A DNA stretch of 64,000 nucleotides from Chryseobacterium rhizoplanae (GCF_900182655.1 NZ_FXTC01000015.1:46771-110770); one strand, 5' to 3'; shown: positions 7,754 to 17,235, counted from the first letter of the stretch. Program-made: numbers and translations. The notes: generated by a model from the sequence alone, not told the origin.

Positions 7754-8248
7754 GCTTTATTGTTATTGATTGACTAATTGTCAGTATTATGGTTTCGATA
7801 ATGAAGGATTGGCTATTATAAGTGATTTTTTTATTTCAAAGAATGTTTAACTATGGTTTTAGGTGAGATAATGATAAAATATCATGAATCAAATTCACTA
7901 CAATAAGAAAAGAGGTTAAATTAGCTTAACTTTTGTGTTTTGATTCCGAATTTTTTGAAAGGAATAGAGTAGTAATACCTAAATAGGAATCTAATTCTAT
8001 TATAAAAAATAATTGAATCAGGACTCCGACGGTAAATGCTCAGATGAATAAAGGAGAATAGAAAGAATGCTATCCGGACTTGTACCGAAATTTGGTTAAA
8101 AAAATGAATACCAATGAAGAAAAAACAATCAGGAAACCATTCAAAATAAACTTTTATATTTTTCCAATATCTGCTGACAAATTTCTAAATTAATTTGTTA
8201 CTATAAAATGACCTACTTTTAGTATTTTAGCACAAAAATACCCGTTCA
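7754..8248. other. Divergent intergenic region, pilin cluster / hybrid kinase
   Basis: About 500 AT-rich bases without a convincing gene. It must hold the promoter of the hybrid kinase. A single CACTACA half-site at 7896-7902 is present, but one 7-mer is expected by chance in this amount of sequence. I see no other structured element. Confidence 0.5.
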
Positions 8249-11212
8249 ATGCCGAAAAAAATTATAAGAAATCTTCAGACAGGCGTAGTAATTTCTCTTA
8301 TGCTTTTGATTGCTAGTTCGATAGCATCTTATATAAGCATACATAAGCAGATGGAGAATAGGGAAGACTTATTAAAAAGTAAGGAATCTATAAGTTTAGT
8401 AAAAGATATCTTAAATACTCTTTTAAATGCTGAAACGGGTAATCGGGGATATCAGCTTACCGGCCGGGAAAATTTTCTTGAACCTTTCAATGAAAGCAGG
8501 AATGAATTTCCGCTGTTTGTTTCTCAAAAAGATAGACTTAATCTTAAAGATAAAGATCAGATTAATATCCTAAATGAACTGCTGCATACTTCAGAAATGC
8601 TGATGAAAGAATATGTCCTGCTTATTGAGAATCGTAAAAAGGGAATAGTAATGAGTCCGGAAGAACTTGTACAAAACAAGGAAGCTATGGACAGATGCCG
8701 CAGGCTCGTTCAGAAATTTGTAAAACAGGAGGAAGTTCAACTTGCCATAAAAAATAAAGATCTGAACAGGTCTACCCAATGGACTGTTTTATTCATCATT
8801 CTTTCTGCTATTGCAGCCATTGGTGTCACCGTTGTTGTTTATGTAAAACTAAAATCTGACATCATCCGCCGTGATAAGTTAGAAAAAGATCTGTTTTACA
8901 CGAAGGAAATGCTTGAGGAAACAGGCTCAGTAGCCCAGGTGGGAGGTTGGGAAGCCAATATAAAGACCGGAAAGCTCTTCTGGTCTCAAAGTACAAGAGA
9001 AATTCACAAAATAGAAAATAATTTCCAGCCTACTTTTGAAAATGCCCTTGAATTTTACAAAGGAAAAAACGGGGAGAGAATGAAATATCTTTTTAACAGG
9101 GCAATACAACAAGGAATTGCTTTTGATGAGGAACTTCAGCTGTTGCGTAATGATGGCGTTACGATCTGGGTAAGAGTAAAAGGTATTCCCGAATTTGAAG
9201 ATGATATCTGCAAAAGGGTTTTCGGAATCATTCAGGACATTGATGCCTTCAAAAAAATGTTTCTGGAGGTTACCCGCAAGGAGGCAATAATGAAGTCTTT
9301 TGCCACTGATGTTCCTGCTCCTTTGGCCATGTTTGATAGAGACCTTAACTATGTAGCAGTAAGCAGCAGATGGAGAGAGGAATTTAATATGAATAATGTA
9401 GATCTTATCGGGAATAATCTTTTCACTATATCACCTAATATTCCCGAAGAAAGACAAGAGATCTATGAGAATGCGCTGTTGGGAAAAACATACATCAACG
9501 GTGACTTTATGCTAAAGGTGGAAGGAAAAGAAGAAATTCAGCATTACGACCTTAAAGTCGGACCCTGGTATCTTACAAAAGATGAAGTAGGGGGTGTAAT
9601 TATTTCCATACAGAATATTACAAATGCTGTAAAGATAAATGAAGAACTGAAAAATGCGAAGGAAACAGCAGATATAGCCAGCAAAGCAAAATCAGAATTT
9701 CTGGCCAATATGAGTCATGAGATCAGGACTCCTTTAAACGGAGTTATTGGTTTTTCAGACCTTCTCCTTCAGACACCGCTGAATGAAACACAGATGCAAT
9801 ATCTGAATTACATCAATGAGTCAGGGGAAAATTTGCTTAGCATCATCAATGATATATTGGATTTTTCTAAAATAGAATCCGGAAAAATGGAGCTTTTGAT
9901 TGATAAAACTGATGTTTATGATATGCTGAGCCAGGTCATAAATGTTATTGTTTATCAATCCCAGAAAAAAAATATTGAACTTCTTCTCAATATTGAGCCG
10001 GGTCTTCCAAAAATACTTTTTTTGGATGAAGCAAGGTTAAAACAGATCTTGATCAATCTTTTGGGAAATGCTGTGAAATTCACAGAAGAAGGAGAGATTG
10101 AGCTCAAAGTAGAGAAGTTACACATGGATGATAGTACTATTGCTTTGCGCTTCTCGGTAAGAGATACGGGGATAGGCATCCCTGTTGAGAAACAGAAATA
10201 CATTTTTAATGCCTTTACTCAGGAAAACAGCTCTATCAGCAAACGATATGGTGGTACGGGTCTGGGGCTTACTATCTCAAACAATATTCTGGGATATATG
10301 GGAAGCCATCTGTCGCTGAGCAGCGTAAAGGAAAAGGGTTCTGTATTTTTCTTTGACATTGAGATTCCTTATGAGATCCCTCAATTGAGAGAGGAAGATG
10401 AAATAACTATTAAAACAGCCTTAGTGGTTGATGATAATGAAACCAACAGGATCATTCTTGAGCACATGCTTAGCTATAAAAATATCAAGTCTACTTTGGC
10501 TTCTAATGGGATGGAAGCGTTGGAGATCCTGTTGAAAGGAGAGCGGTTCGATGTGATCCTGATGGATTATCATATGCCTGTTATGTCCGGATTGGAAACA
10601 ATAGATAAAATAACAGTGCTGTTCAATCAGCGAAAAGAGACTTCTCCATTTATAGTACTTTCTTCTTCTTCTGAAGAACTAGGCATACTTGCTTCAGTTA
10701 GAAAAATAGAAAATGCACATTTACTGTTGAAGCCTATCAAATCACATGATCTATACAAAACCTTAAAAAAGGTAGATCAAAGTTATGCGGTAGAAATTCG
10801 TAAGGATCAGTCTGAGAAAGTTTCGCATTTATTTGCTCCAGATTTAGAAGTGCTTTTGGTTGATGATAACGTAGTGAATATGGTCCTGAATAATAGAATG
10901 ATGAAGTCTCTTGTTCCTGGTGTACATCTAACGGAAGCAGTCAATGGGCTGCAAGCTTTGGAAGAATGCAGGAAAAAGCAGTTTTCCATTATCATGATGG
11001 ATGTACAGATGCCGATCATGAGCGGCATTGAGGCGACACGAAATATTAGAATGCTGCCGGGATATGAACATATACCTATCATAGGTGTTACAGCCGGAAA
11101 TGTGTTGGGTGAAAAAGAAAAGTGCCTTGAAGCCGGAATGAATGATTTCCTTCCCAAACCTATAAGGCAGGCAGACCTTGTTGAAGTACTCAAAAAATAT
11201 ATTAGTGTTTAG
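8249..11212 (+). CDS. CHASE3 hybrid sensor histidine kinase with two receiver domains
   Basis: A 987-residue membrane sensor. An N-terminal transmembrane segment (about 11-30) is followed by a CHASE3 sensor domain (about 35-175, with ETGNRGYQLTGRENF), a second membrane segment (about 178-200), two PAS regions (about 225-345 and 350-460), HisKA with the phospho-accepting His490 (NMSHEIRTPLNG), a HATPase domain (about 590-715, DTGIGIP and GGTGLGL), then two receivers with phospho-acceptors Asp773 (VILMDYHMP) and Asp918 (IIMMDVQMP). There is no DNA-binding output, so it must signal through a partner not visible here. It is divergent from the pilin cluster; a regulatory link is only positional. 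Confidence 0.95.
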   Translation: MPKKIIRNLQTGVVISLMLLIASSIASYISIHKQMENREDLLKSKESISLVKDILNTLLNAETGNRGYQLTGRENFLEPFNESRNEFPLFVSQKDRLNLKDKDQINILNELLHTSEMLMKEYVLLIENRKKGIVMSPEELVQNKEAMDRCRRLVQKFVKQEEVQLAIKNKDLNRSTQWTVLFIILSAIAAIGVTVVVYVKLKSDIIRRDKLEKDLFYTKEMLEETGSVAQVGGWEANIKTGKLFWSQSTREIHKIENNFQPTFENALEFYKGKNGERMKYLFNRAIQQGIAFDEELQLLRNDGVTIWVRVKGIPEFEDDICKRVFGIIQDIDAFKKMFLEVTRKEAIMKSFATDVPAPLAMFDRDLNYVAVSSRWREEFNMNNVDLIGNNLFTISPNIPEERQEIYENALLGKTYINGDFMLKVEGKEEIQHYDLKVGPWYLTKDEVGGVIISIQNITNAVKINEELKNAKETADIASKAKSEFLANMSHEIRTPLNGVIGFSDLLLQTPLNETQMQYLNYINESGENLLSIINDILDFSKIESGKMELLIDKTDVYDMLSQVINVIVYQSQKKNIELLLNIEPGLPKILFLDEARLKQILINLLGNAVKFTEEGEIELKVEKLHMDDSTIALRFSVRDTGIGIPVEKQKYIFNAFTQENSSISKRYGGTGLGLTISNNILGYMGSHLSLSSVKEKGSVFFFDIEIPYEIPQLREEDEITIKTALVVDDNETNRIILEHMLSYKNIKSTLASNGMEALEILLKGERFDVILMDYHMPVMSGLETIDKITVLFNQRKETSPFIVLSSSSEELGILASVRKIENAHLLLKPIKSHDLYKTLKKVDQSYAVEIRKDQSEKVSHLFAPDLEVLLVDDNVVNMVLNNRMMKSLVPGVHLTEAVNGLQALEECRKKQFSIIMMDVQMPIMSGIEATRNIRMLPGYEHIPIIGVTAGNVLGEKEKCLEAGMNDFLPKPIRQADLVEVLKKYISV

Positions 11213-11308
11213 GTCTTGTGAAAAATGGAGTTAGGGTCTCTTCTGTTAATATTAGGTGACAAAATTTATACTAAGATAATAGGAGATGATTATTTTTAAT
11301 CTGATATA

Positions 11309-11464
11309 ATGCTTTTAGTAAATGAACTGCCTATTATGGAATGTGATCTTAAAAATTCTTATAGCGTGAAATATGAAGACAAATACGTATTCCAAAATGA
11401 GAAATGGCTGATTAAAGAAAGAATCGGATATTTTGTAATGATTGAATTGAGAACAATTTCATAA
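11309..11464 (+). pseudogene. Remnant of a SnoaL/NTF2-like protein
   Basis: A 51-codon frame between the kinase and AraC genes ends with SVKYEDKYVFQNEKWLIKER, which looks like the C-terminal strands of small SnoaL-like (NTF2-fold) proteins. The expected 70-90 upstream residues are absent. I read it as the 3' relic of a deleted gene. The rest of the 11213-11600 gap shows nothing I can name. Family assignment is tentative. Confidence 0.4.
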
Positions 11465-11600
11465 TACAAAATTGGAAAATATTAAGTCTTTTCAAGATTT
11501 TTAAAGCGATAGAATTTTTGTTTCGACAGAGAATTCTATTGACGTTTTACTTCTATAATCATTTTAGAACTGATTAGTTTGATTTTCTTAACTTTGAAAA

Positions 11601-12479
11601 ATGAAAGAAAAGCTAAAAAGAGTTGTTTCGGAGTTTAATACTGAATTAAAACTAAAAGGTTTCCGTGCATTCCAGATTGAGCAGGATGGAAGTGAAACCC
11701 GTGTCTACAGCAGAAAAGAATTTTATAAAATCTGCCTTACGACGGGGAAGAGTATGATTCATTATTCTGATAAAAGTTTCGAGCAGGAAGGAACGGTACT
11801 TTTTTTCGGAAATCCGCATATTCCGTATTCCTGGGAAACTATTTCAACAACTTATAAAGGCTATACCATTCTTTTTTCTGAGGAATTTTTTAAAAATTCT
11901 GAACGTTCCGAGAGCCTCCAACAGTCATCTTTCTTTAAAATTGGCGGAACTCCCGTTCTGAAAATTACTGAAGAACAAAGACTTTTTCTCAATACCATTT
12001 TTCAAAAGATGATTGATGAACAGGAAAGTGACTATGTCTACAAGGATGAGCTGATTCGTAATTACATCAGCTTGATTATCCACGAATCTTTGAAATTGGA
12101 ACCTGCCGAAGATTTTGATCAAAACAAAAATGCGGCATCAAGATTATCATTCGTTTTTCTGGAACTGTTGGAAAGGCAATTTCCCATCGAAACTACAGGC
12201 CAATCTCTGCAACTGAAATCAGCTCAGGATTTTGCAAAAAATTTAAATGTCCACGTTAATTATCTCAATCGAGCCGTGAAAGAAGTTACTGGAAAATCCA
12301 CAACGACTCATATTACGGAACGAATTCTCACAGAAGCAAAAGCATTGCTGCAGCACACCGACTGGAATATCTCAGAAATAGCTTTCGCATTGGGATTCGA
12401 TTATCCAACATATTTTAATAATTTCTTTAAAAAACAAACCGGAACCAATCCAAAAACATTTCGTTTGAAGGAAGTTTGA
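11601..12479 (+). CDS. AraC-family transcriptional regulator
   Basis: A 292-residue regulator. Residues about 20-170 form a cupin-like sensing domain typical of this group. Residues about 200-290 form the two-helix-turn-helix AraC DNA-binding domain (FAKNLNVHVNYLNRAVKEVTG, then ISEIAFALGFDYPTYFNNFF). It lies just upstream of a co-oriented hydrolase, acetyltransferase, cupin and decarboxylase cassette, which it probably controls; that link is inferred from position. The inducer cannot be read from sequence. Confidence 0.93.
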   Translation: MKEKLKRVVSEFNTELKLKGFRAFQIEQDGSETRVYSRKEFYKICLTTGKSMIHYSDKSFEQEGTVLFFGNPHIPYSWETISTTYKGYTILFSEEFFKNSERSESLQQSSFFKIGGTPVLKITEEQRLFLNTIFQKMIDEQESDYVYKDELIRNYISLIIHESLKLEPAEDFDQNKNAASRLSFVFLELLERQFPIETTGQSLQLKSAQDFAKNLNVHVNYLNRAVKEVTGKSTTTHITERILTEAKALLQHTDWNISEIAFALGFDYPTYFNNFFKKQTGTNPKTFRLKEV

Positions 12480-12568
12480 TTTTCTTAATTTTTGGTTTGA
12501 TTATCATTAACTGTTAGCACGCCGCTGTTTCTAATTTTGTATCAGTAATTTTTAAACAAAATTCAGAT

Positions 12569-13624
12569 ATGAAAATAGTAACAACAGTGATGGCTTTGTC
12601 CTTTCTTTTCATCGGACAGGTATTCGCGCAGAATAAAAAATCAAATCCAGGAAAAATGAATACAACAGAACAAAACGAACATTATACTTTCCAGCTCAGT
12701 GATAAAGTAACCCGAAAAGAAGTTACCTTTAAAAACCGTTACGGAATCACACTTTCCGGAGATTTATATCTTCCAAAAAATGCAGGAAACGAAAAACTGG
12801 CGGCGTTGGCAATCAGTGGACCGTTTGGTGCGGTGAAGGAGCAGTCTTCCGGTTTGTATGCCAATCAAATGGCGGAAAGAGGTTTTGCTGTTATCGCTTT
12901 TGACCCTTCTTATACCGGCGAAAGTGGCGGTGAACCAAGAAATATAGCTTCACCCGACATCAATACCGAAGATTTCAGTGCAGCTGTTGATTTCCTGGGA
13001 CTTCAGGAAAATGTGGACAGAAATAAGATCGGGATCATCGGAATTTGCGGATTTGGGGGAATGGCACTGAATGCTACTGCGATCGATAAGCGAATAAAAG
13101 CCGTTGCGACCACGAGTATGTATGATATGACAAGGGTAATTTCTAAAGGATATAATGATGTAGTTACCCTCGGGCAACGAACAAAAACGCTCGAAGACCT
13201 GAATCTGCAAAGATGGAAAGACGCGGAAACAGGGGAACAGGCATATCCATCTTCTCATCTTCCGGAAAAATTAACTGGCAGTGAACCTCAATTTGTAAAA
13301 GATTATTTTAATTATTACAAAACGTCAAGAGGTTTCCACGAGCGTTCAGTAAATTCAACAAAAGGTTGGAGATTGACCAGCGCACTTTCATTTATGAATA
13401 TGCCCATTTTAAGTTACATCAAAGAAATTTCACCGAGACCTATGCTTTTAATTGCCGGTGAAAATGCACATTCAAGGTATTTTTCAGAAGACATTTACAA
13501 AATAGCTGCAGAACCGAAAGAACTGATGATTATTCCGAATGCGGTTCACGTTGACTTATATGACAAAGTGGATGTGATTCCTTTTGAAAAACTGGATAAT
13601 TTCTTCAGAACCAATTTAAAATAA
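12569..13624 (+). CDS. Secreted dienelactone-hydrolase-like alpha/beta hydrolase
   Basis: A 351-residue protein with a signal peptide (1-21, ending QVFAQ) and an alpha/beta-hydrolase fold. The nucleophile elbow reads IGICGFGG, so the nucleophile is cysteine, as in dienelactone hydrolases. An acid-loop candidate is in LIAGENAHSR and the catalytic His in NAVHVDLYD. Related proteins are often annotated as hydrolases of the X-Pro dipeptidyl-peptidase type, but the substrate is unknown. It follows the AraC gene by 89 bases and a terminator-like hairpin follows it. Confidence 0.85.
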   Translation: MKIVTTVMALSFLFIGQVFAQNKKSNPGKMNTTEQNEHYTFQLSDKVTRKEVTFKNRYGITLSGDLYLPKNAGNEKLAALAISGPFGAVKEQSSGLYANQMAERGFAVIAFDPSYTGESGGEPRNIASPDINTEDFSAAVDFLGLQENVDRNKIGIIGICGFGGMALNATAIDKRIKAVATTSMYDMTRVISKGYNDVVTLGQRTKTLEDLNLQRWKDAETGEQAYPSSHLPEKLTGSEPQFVKDYFNYYKTSRGFHERSVNSTKGWRLTSALSFMNMPILSYIKEISPRPMLLIAGENAHSRYFSEDIYKIAAEPKELMIIPNAVHVDLYDKVDVIPFEKLDNFFRTNLK

Positions 13625-13641
13625 TTGAACATTGCAATAGC

Positions 13642-13670
13642 TGAATCTGCTTTTTTAAAAAGCGGATTCA
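13642..13670 (+). terminator. Hairpin between the hydrolase and acetyltransferase genes
   Basis: A near-perfect palindrome TGAATC-GCTTTTT/AAAAAGC-GATTCA followed by CCTTTTTAT sits 18 bases after the hydrolase stop. It probably gives partial or full termination, which would separate the hydrolase from the three downstream genes. Confidence 0.5.
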
Positions 13671-13698
13671 TCCTTTTTATTTCTCTAAATATTTAATA

Positions 13699-14265
13699 AT
13701 GAGCTTTAACGAAGATATCTTTACCAGACTAAAAAATGGTGAAACAATAATGCCCGGCGACCCGGAAATTCATAAATTGCTGGAAGCTTCTTATGAGATT
13801 AAGAAACAATTGATTGAATTAAATAATTCCACAGAACCGGATGAGGTTTTAAAAATATTAAGTCAAATTATCGGCAAAGAATTGGAGAATATAGCGGTGT
13901 TTACGCCTATTTACATCAATTATGGAAAGAATCTCAATATTGGTAAAAATGTATTCATCAATTTCGATTGTACTTTTCTGACTTTAGGCGGAATTACCAT
14001 TGAAGACAATGTTTTAATCGGCCCGAAAGTAAGTCTGATAACGGAAAATCATCCTTTAGAACCTCAATACAGAAAAGGATTAATTGGAAAATCCATTTTA
14101 ATCAAGAAAAATGCCTGGATTGGAGCCAATGCAACCATTTTACCGGGAGTTACGATTGGAGAAAATGCTGTAGTTGCTGCCGGAGCGGTTGTATCCAAAG
14201 ATGTTTCGGACAATGTTGTGGTGGGAGGAATTCCTGCAAAAATCCTCAAAACAATTGAATCATAA
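13699..14265 (+). CDS. Sugar O-acetyltransferase (left-handed beta-helix)
   Basis: A 188-residue protein of the maltose/galactoside O-acetyltransferase type. The N-terminal mac domain (about 1-60) is followed by hexapeptide repeats (for example ITIEDNVLIGPKVSLI, AWIGANATILPGVTIGENAV, VVAAGAVV, GGIPAKIL). The catalytic His of this family is in TENHPLEP. It uses acetyl-CoA to acetylate a sugar hydroxyl; the natural acceptor is unknown. It has no signal peptide, so it is cytosolic. It precedes the cupin gene by 15 bases and is likely in the same operon. Confidence 0.9.
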   Translation: MSFNEDIFTRLKNGETIMPGDPEIHKLLEASYEIKKQLIELNNSTEPDEVLKILSQIIGKELENIAVFTPIYINYGKNLNIGKNVFINFDCTFLTLGGITIEDNVLIGPKVSLITENHPLEPQYRKGLIGKSILIKKNAWIGANATILPGVTIGENAVVAAGAVVSKDVSDNVVVGGIPAKILKTIES

Positions 14266-14280
14266 ATTAAATATAAAACA

Positions 14281-14790
14281 ATGAAATATTTAATCATCAT
14301 TCTTTTAGTGTTTAGTCCAACTGTAATCGCACAAAATAAAGTAAATTCAAACAAAATAAAATCAAACGAAATGAGTACAGATATTCCTAAAATAAGTGAT
14401 TTTCCGACAGGTGAAGAAAACACAGCTTATGCGCAGTATTTTATTGGCAAATCCTATTTGGCGCCACTTACAAGCAATAAAGATTTAAATGTTCCCCTTT
14501 CTAATGTCACATTTGAACCGGGTTGTCGCAATAATTGGCACAGCCACACAGGCGGACAGCTTTTGATTGTCGTGGGTGGCGAAGGTTTATATCAGGAAAG
14601 AGGAAAACCCGCGCGTCGTTTAAAACCCGGAGATATCGTAGAAATTGCTCCGAATGTTGAACATTGGCACGGTGCTACCGCCGACAATTGGTTTTCGCAT
14701 TTAGCAACGAATGGAAATCCGCAAACCAATCAAAATGTTTGGCTGGAAGCTGTTTCCAATGAAGAATTTGCTGAAGCCAACAAAAAATAA
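14281..14790 (+). CDS. Secreted cupin-domain protein
   Basis: A 169-residue protein with a signal peptide (about 1-17, ending TVIAQ) and one cupin barrel (about 75-150). The first metal-binding motif is visible as NNWHSHTGGQLLIVVGGEG and the second as EIAPNVEHWHGA, so metal ligands appear intact. Secreted relatives are often linked to carboxymuconolactone decarboxylase-like genes, as here, where the next gene begins 6 bases later. The substrate is unknown. Confidence 0.87.
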   Translation: MKYLIIILLVFSPTVIAQNKVNSNKIKSNEMSTDIPKISDFPTGEENTAYAQYFIGKSYLAPLTSNKDLNVPLSNVTFEPGCRNNWHSHTGGQLLIVVGGEGLYQERGKPARRLKPGDIVEIAPNVEHWHGATADNWFSHLATNGNPQTNQNVWLEAVSNEEFAEANKK

Positions 14791-14796
14791 TTTTCT

Positions 14797-15861
14797 ATGA
14801 TGAGCAAAAACAAGTTTCTACAATGGATTATTCTTTTTATTCTCACATTAAGTATAACAAAAATGAATGCACAAGAAAATAAAACCAATCAAAATTTGAA
14901 TGCTAAAGAACAAAGTTTGGTAAAGATTTCTTCACTCACGGCAACTGGAAATCTTGGAAGTCTAAAACTTCAGTTACATGCCGGATTGGATTCTGGTTTG
15001 ACGATTAATGAAATTAAAGAAGCCTTAGTTCAATTGTATGCATACTGTGGTTTTCCGAGAAGTCTGAATGCTCTTAATACTTTTAAATCAGTTTTAGACG
15101 AAAGAAAATCAAAAGGTATTAATGATATCGAAGGAAAGAAAATCATTGTCGAAAATAATGTTGAAGACAAATATGAACAAGGCAGAAAAACCCTTGAAGA
15201 ACTTACAAAAATGCCACAAACCAAACCGGCACCAGGTTTTGGTGAGTTTGCTCCACGGGTTGACGCTTTTTTAAAAGAACATCTTTTTGCTGATATTTTT
15301 GTGAGCGATGTGCTGACTTATCAGCAAAGAGAAATGGTGACGATTTCTGCTCTGGCTTCTCTGGAAGGAGTAGAAGGACAGTTGCAATCGCATATTAATA
15401 TGGGAAAAAATACCGGAATTACTGAAAATCAATTAGCTCAATTGGCTGATTTGGTTCAAGAAACCGTTAATAAAACTCAGGCAAATACAGTTCGAAAAAT
15501 CATTGGAAAACCGCTTGTTCAGATTATTGAGAACGATATGATGATTCGTATTTCCGAAATTGAAATTATCCCTGAATTTTTAGAAGAATATAATTCTATT
15601 CTGAAAGAAGAAGCTTCAGCATCAGTAAAGCTGGAGAAAGGTGTGATTGCAATTTTTCCGATGTATCAAAAGGAAAATTCAACTCAGATAAGAATTGTAG
15701 AAATCTATGCGGACAAAGAAGCATATCAGTTTCATTTGCAAACGCCACATTTTTTGAAGTATAAATCATCAACCTTGAAAATGGTAAAATCCCTGAAATT
15801 AATAGATATGGAAAGTATTGACAAAGAAGCGATGTATGAGATTTTTAAAAAGATAAAGTAG
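14797..15861 (+). CDS. Secreted double carboxymuconolactone-decarboxylase/ABM fusion protein
   Basis: A 354-residue protein with a signal peptide (about 1-25). Two CMD/AhpD-like helical domains follow (about 35-105 with LHAGLDSGLTINEIKEALVQ and YCGFPRSLNAL; about 160-240 with TISALASLEGVEGQLQSHI). Residues about 248-340 look like an antibiotic-biosynthesis-monooxygenase-type ferredoxin-like domain (MIRISEIEIIPEFLEEYNSI). The fusion places a small oxidative domain after two CMD domains in one exported protein. It overlaps no gene but is 6 bases from the cupin, so the two are translationally close. Role unknown; probably oxidative or quinone-type chemistry. Confidence 0.85.
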   Translation: MMSKNKFLQWIILFILTLSITKMNAQENKTNQNLNAKEQSLVKISSLTATGNLGSLKLQLHAGLDSGLTINEIKEALVQLYAYCGFPRSLNALNTFKSVLDERKSKGINDIEGKKIIVENNVEDKYEQGRKTLEELTKMPQTKPAPGFGEFAPRVDAFLKEHLFADIFVSDVLTYQQREMVTISALASLEGVEGQLQSHINMGKNTGITENQLAQLADLVQETVNKTQANTVRKIIGKPLVQIIENDMMIRISEIEIIPEFLEEYNSILKEEASASVKLEKGVIAIFPMYQKENSTQIRIVEIYADKEAYQFHLQTPHFLKYKSSTLKMVKSLKLIDMESIDKEAMYEIFKKIK

Positions 15862-15973
15862 TATCAGACAAACAGTAAATTGCAATATAAAGTCATTTTA
15901 TTTACACGCTTAATTTTGAAAATTTTATTAAAGAATTCAGAGAAATTAGTCTAAAAAAAATTCAATAAAAAAT

Positions 15974-15999
15974 GGCGCCAACTGTATTCAGTTGGCGCC
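15974..15999 (-). terminator. Terminator of tRNA-Arg
   Basis: A perfect hairpin GGCGCCAACTG-tatt-CAGTTGGCGCC followed by a run of Ts on the minus strand, immediately downstream of the tRNA. Confidence 0.88.
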
Positions 16000-16012
16000 G
16001 TTTGGCTTTTGG

Positions 16013-16086
16013 TGACCTCGACAGGATTCAAACCTGTAACCTTCTGAGCCGTAATCAGATGCGCTATTCAGTTGCGCCACGAGGCC
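16013..16086 (-). tRNA. tRNA-Arg (anticodon ACG)
   Basis: Read on the minus strand, a 74-base cloverleaf can be folded: acceptor GGCCTCG/CGAGGTC (one G-U pair), D-arm GCGC/GCGC, anticodon stem TCTGA/TCAGA with loop TTACGGC (anticodon ACG), and T-arm ACAGG/CCTGT with loop TTTGAAT. CCA follows the discriminator A at 16012-16010, so the tail appears to be encoded. A34 would be deaminated to inosine to read CGU, CGC and CGA. Confidence 0.93.
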
Positions 16087-16114
16087 TTGTGTTACCTTGT
16101 TGTTTAAAGGTTTG

Positions 16115-16122
16115 CAAATATA
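16115..16122 (-). promoter_or_regulatory. -7 element of the tRNA-Arg promoter
   Basis: TATATTTG on the minus strand is an exact TAnnTTTG match, 28 bases before the tRNA 5' end. No clear TTG box is seen at -33. Confidence 0.5.
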
Positions 16123-16146
16123 GCACTTTTTTCCGTTCTTTGAAAG

Positions 16147-17193
16147 ATGAAACAAAGAATTTTACTTTTATTTACGGTTTTTGCGCTAACAGCTTGTAAA
16201 AGAGAATCAAAAATTTCGTCCTCAGATTGGACCAATATATCCGCCCGCACCCAATTTAAGGAACATGATGGTGCCTTGGCGCTAAAATCGGGAAATTTTA
16301 CTTATAATTTTAAGCAAAATCAAACTCCATTCAAGAAAATAATCCTGTTGAATGCAAGTATGGCAGGGTATATTTCGGAGCTTGGAGCAGAAAATGTAAT
16401 CATAGGAGTTTCAAGTCCGGAGTATATTTATTCAGATAAAATTCAGAATCTGCTTAAAGAAGGAAAAATCCAAAATGTAGGAAGCGAGCAGAAATACGAT
16501 GTTGAAAAGATTATCTCCATGAAGCCGGATGCTATTTTTACCAATCATATTGCCAGTTTTGACAATACTTATGAGCTTTTGAAAAACAATGGTATTCAGG
16601 TGATATTTCTGGATGAATACATGGAACAGAAGCCTTTGGAAAAAACGGCTTATATTAAAATTTTCGGAGAGTTTTTAGGGAAAGAAAAAGAAGCAGAAAC
16701 AAGATACCAGGAAGTTGAAAAAAATTATAGTGAACTGAAAAAACTAGCATCAACTGCCAAAGAAAAGCCAGTTGTTCTTGCCAATGAAATGTACGGGGAC
16801 GTATGGTATCTTCCAGGTGGAAATACCTCTGTTGCTCATTATATTTCTGATGCCAATGCGAATTATGTCATGAAGGATAATAAAGATGAAAAAGCACTGA
16901 CGATGAGTTTTGAGGAAGTATACGCCAAAGCCGGAAGCGTTCAGTATTGGGTGAATGCAGGAAGCCACGCTTCAAAAAAAGAAATGCTGGGCATGAATCC
17001 TTTCTATGGGAAACTGGGTGTGTTCAATAAAGGGAAAATCTACACCATTGCAGGAAAAGAAAAACTAAAAGCCAATGATTTCTTTGAAAGTGGCGTGGTA
17101 AGAGCAGATTTGATCCTTAAAGATTACATTAAGATCTTCCATCCTGAACTTTTACCGGATTATCAGCTTACTTATATGAAAGAATTGCAGTAA
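16147..17193 (+). CDS. BtuF/FepB-type metal-chelate ABC transporter binding lipoprotein
   Basis: A 348-residue protein with a lipobox (LTAC, Cys17) and a helical-backbone metal receptor fold: ASMAGYISELGAENVIIGVS marks the first lobe and MKPDAIFTN the conserved VEKIISLKPDLVI-type motif. These proteins bind cobalamin, haem or ferric siderophores. No permease or ATPase gene lies beside it, so it must work with a transporter elsewhere, and the substrate cannot be assigned. Confidence 0.88.
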   Translation: MKQRILLLFTVFALTACKRESKISSSDWTNISARTQFKEHDGALALKSGNFTYNFKQNQTPFKKIILLNASMAGYISELGAENVIIGVSSPEYIYSDKIQNLLKEGKIQNVGSEQKYDVEKIISMKPDAIFTNHIASFDNTYELLKNNGIQVIFLDEYMEQKPLEKTAYIKIFGEFLGKEKEAETRYQEVEKNYSELKKLASTAKEKPVVLANEMYGDVWYLPGGNTSVAHYISDANANYVMKDNKDEKALTMSFEEVYAKAGSVQYWVNAGSHASKKEMLGMNPFYGKLGVFNKGKIYTIAGKEKLKANDFFESGVVRADLILKDYIKIFHPELLPDYQLTYMKELQ

Positions 17194-17235
17194 CTCGTAC
17201 TATTTGCTTATTTTTGCCTTTCCTTTTATCAAGTT

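Noticed and set aside
7896..7902. A single CACTACA half-site in the pilin/kinase intergenic region
   Set aside because: No inverted partner and no fixed spacing to a -7 box, so it is not counted as the pilin operator.
13642..13670. The palindrome TGAATC...GATTCA as a possible operator for AraC
   Set aside because: It lies downstream of the hydrolase gene, has T-rich flanks and the form of a hairpin terminator; an operator is less likely.
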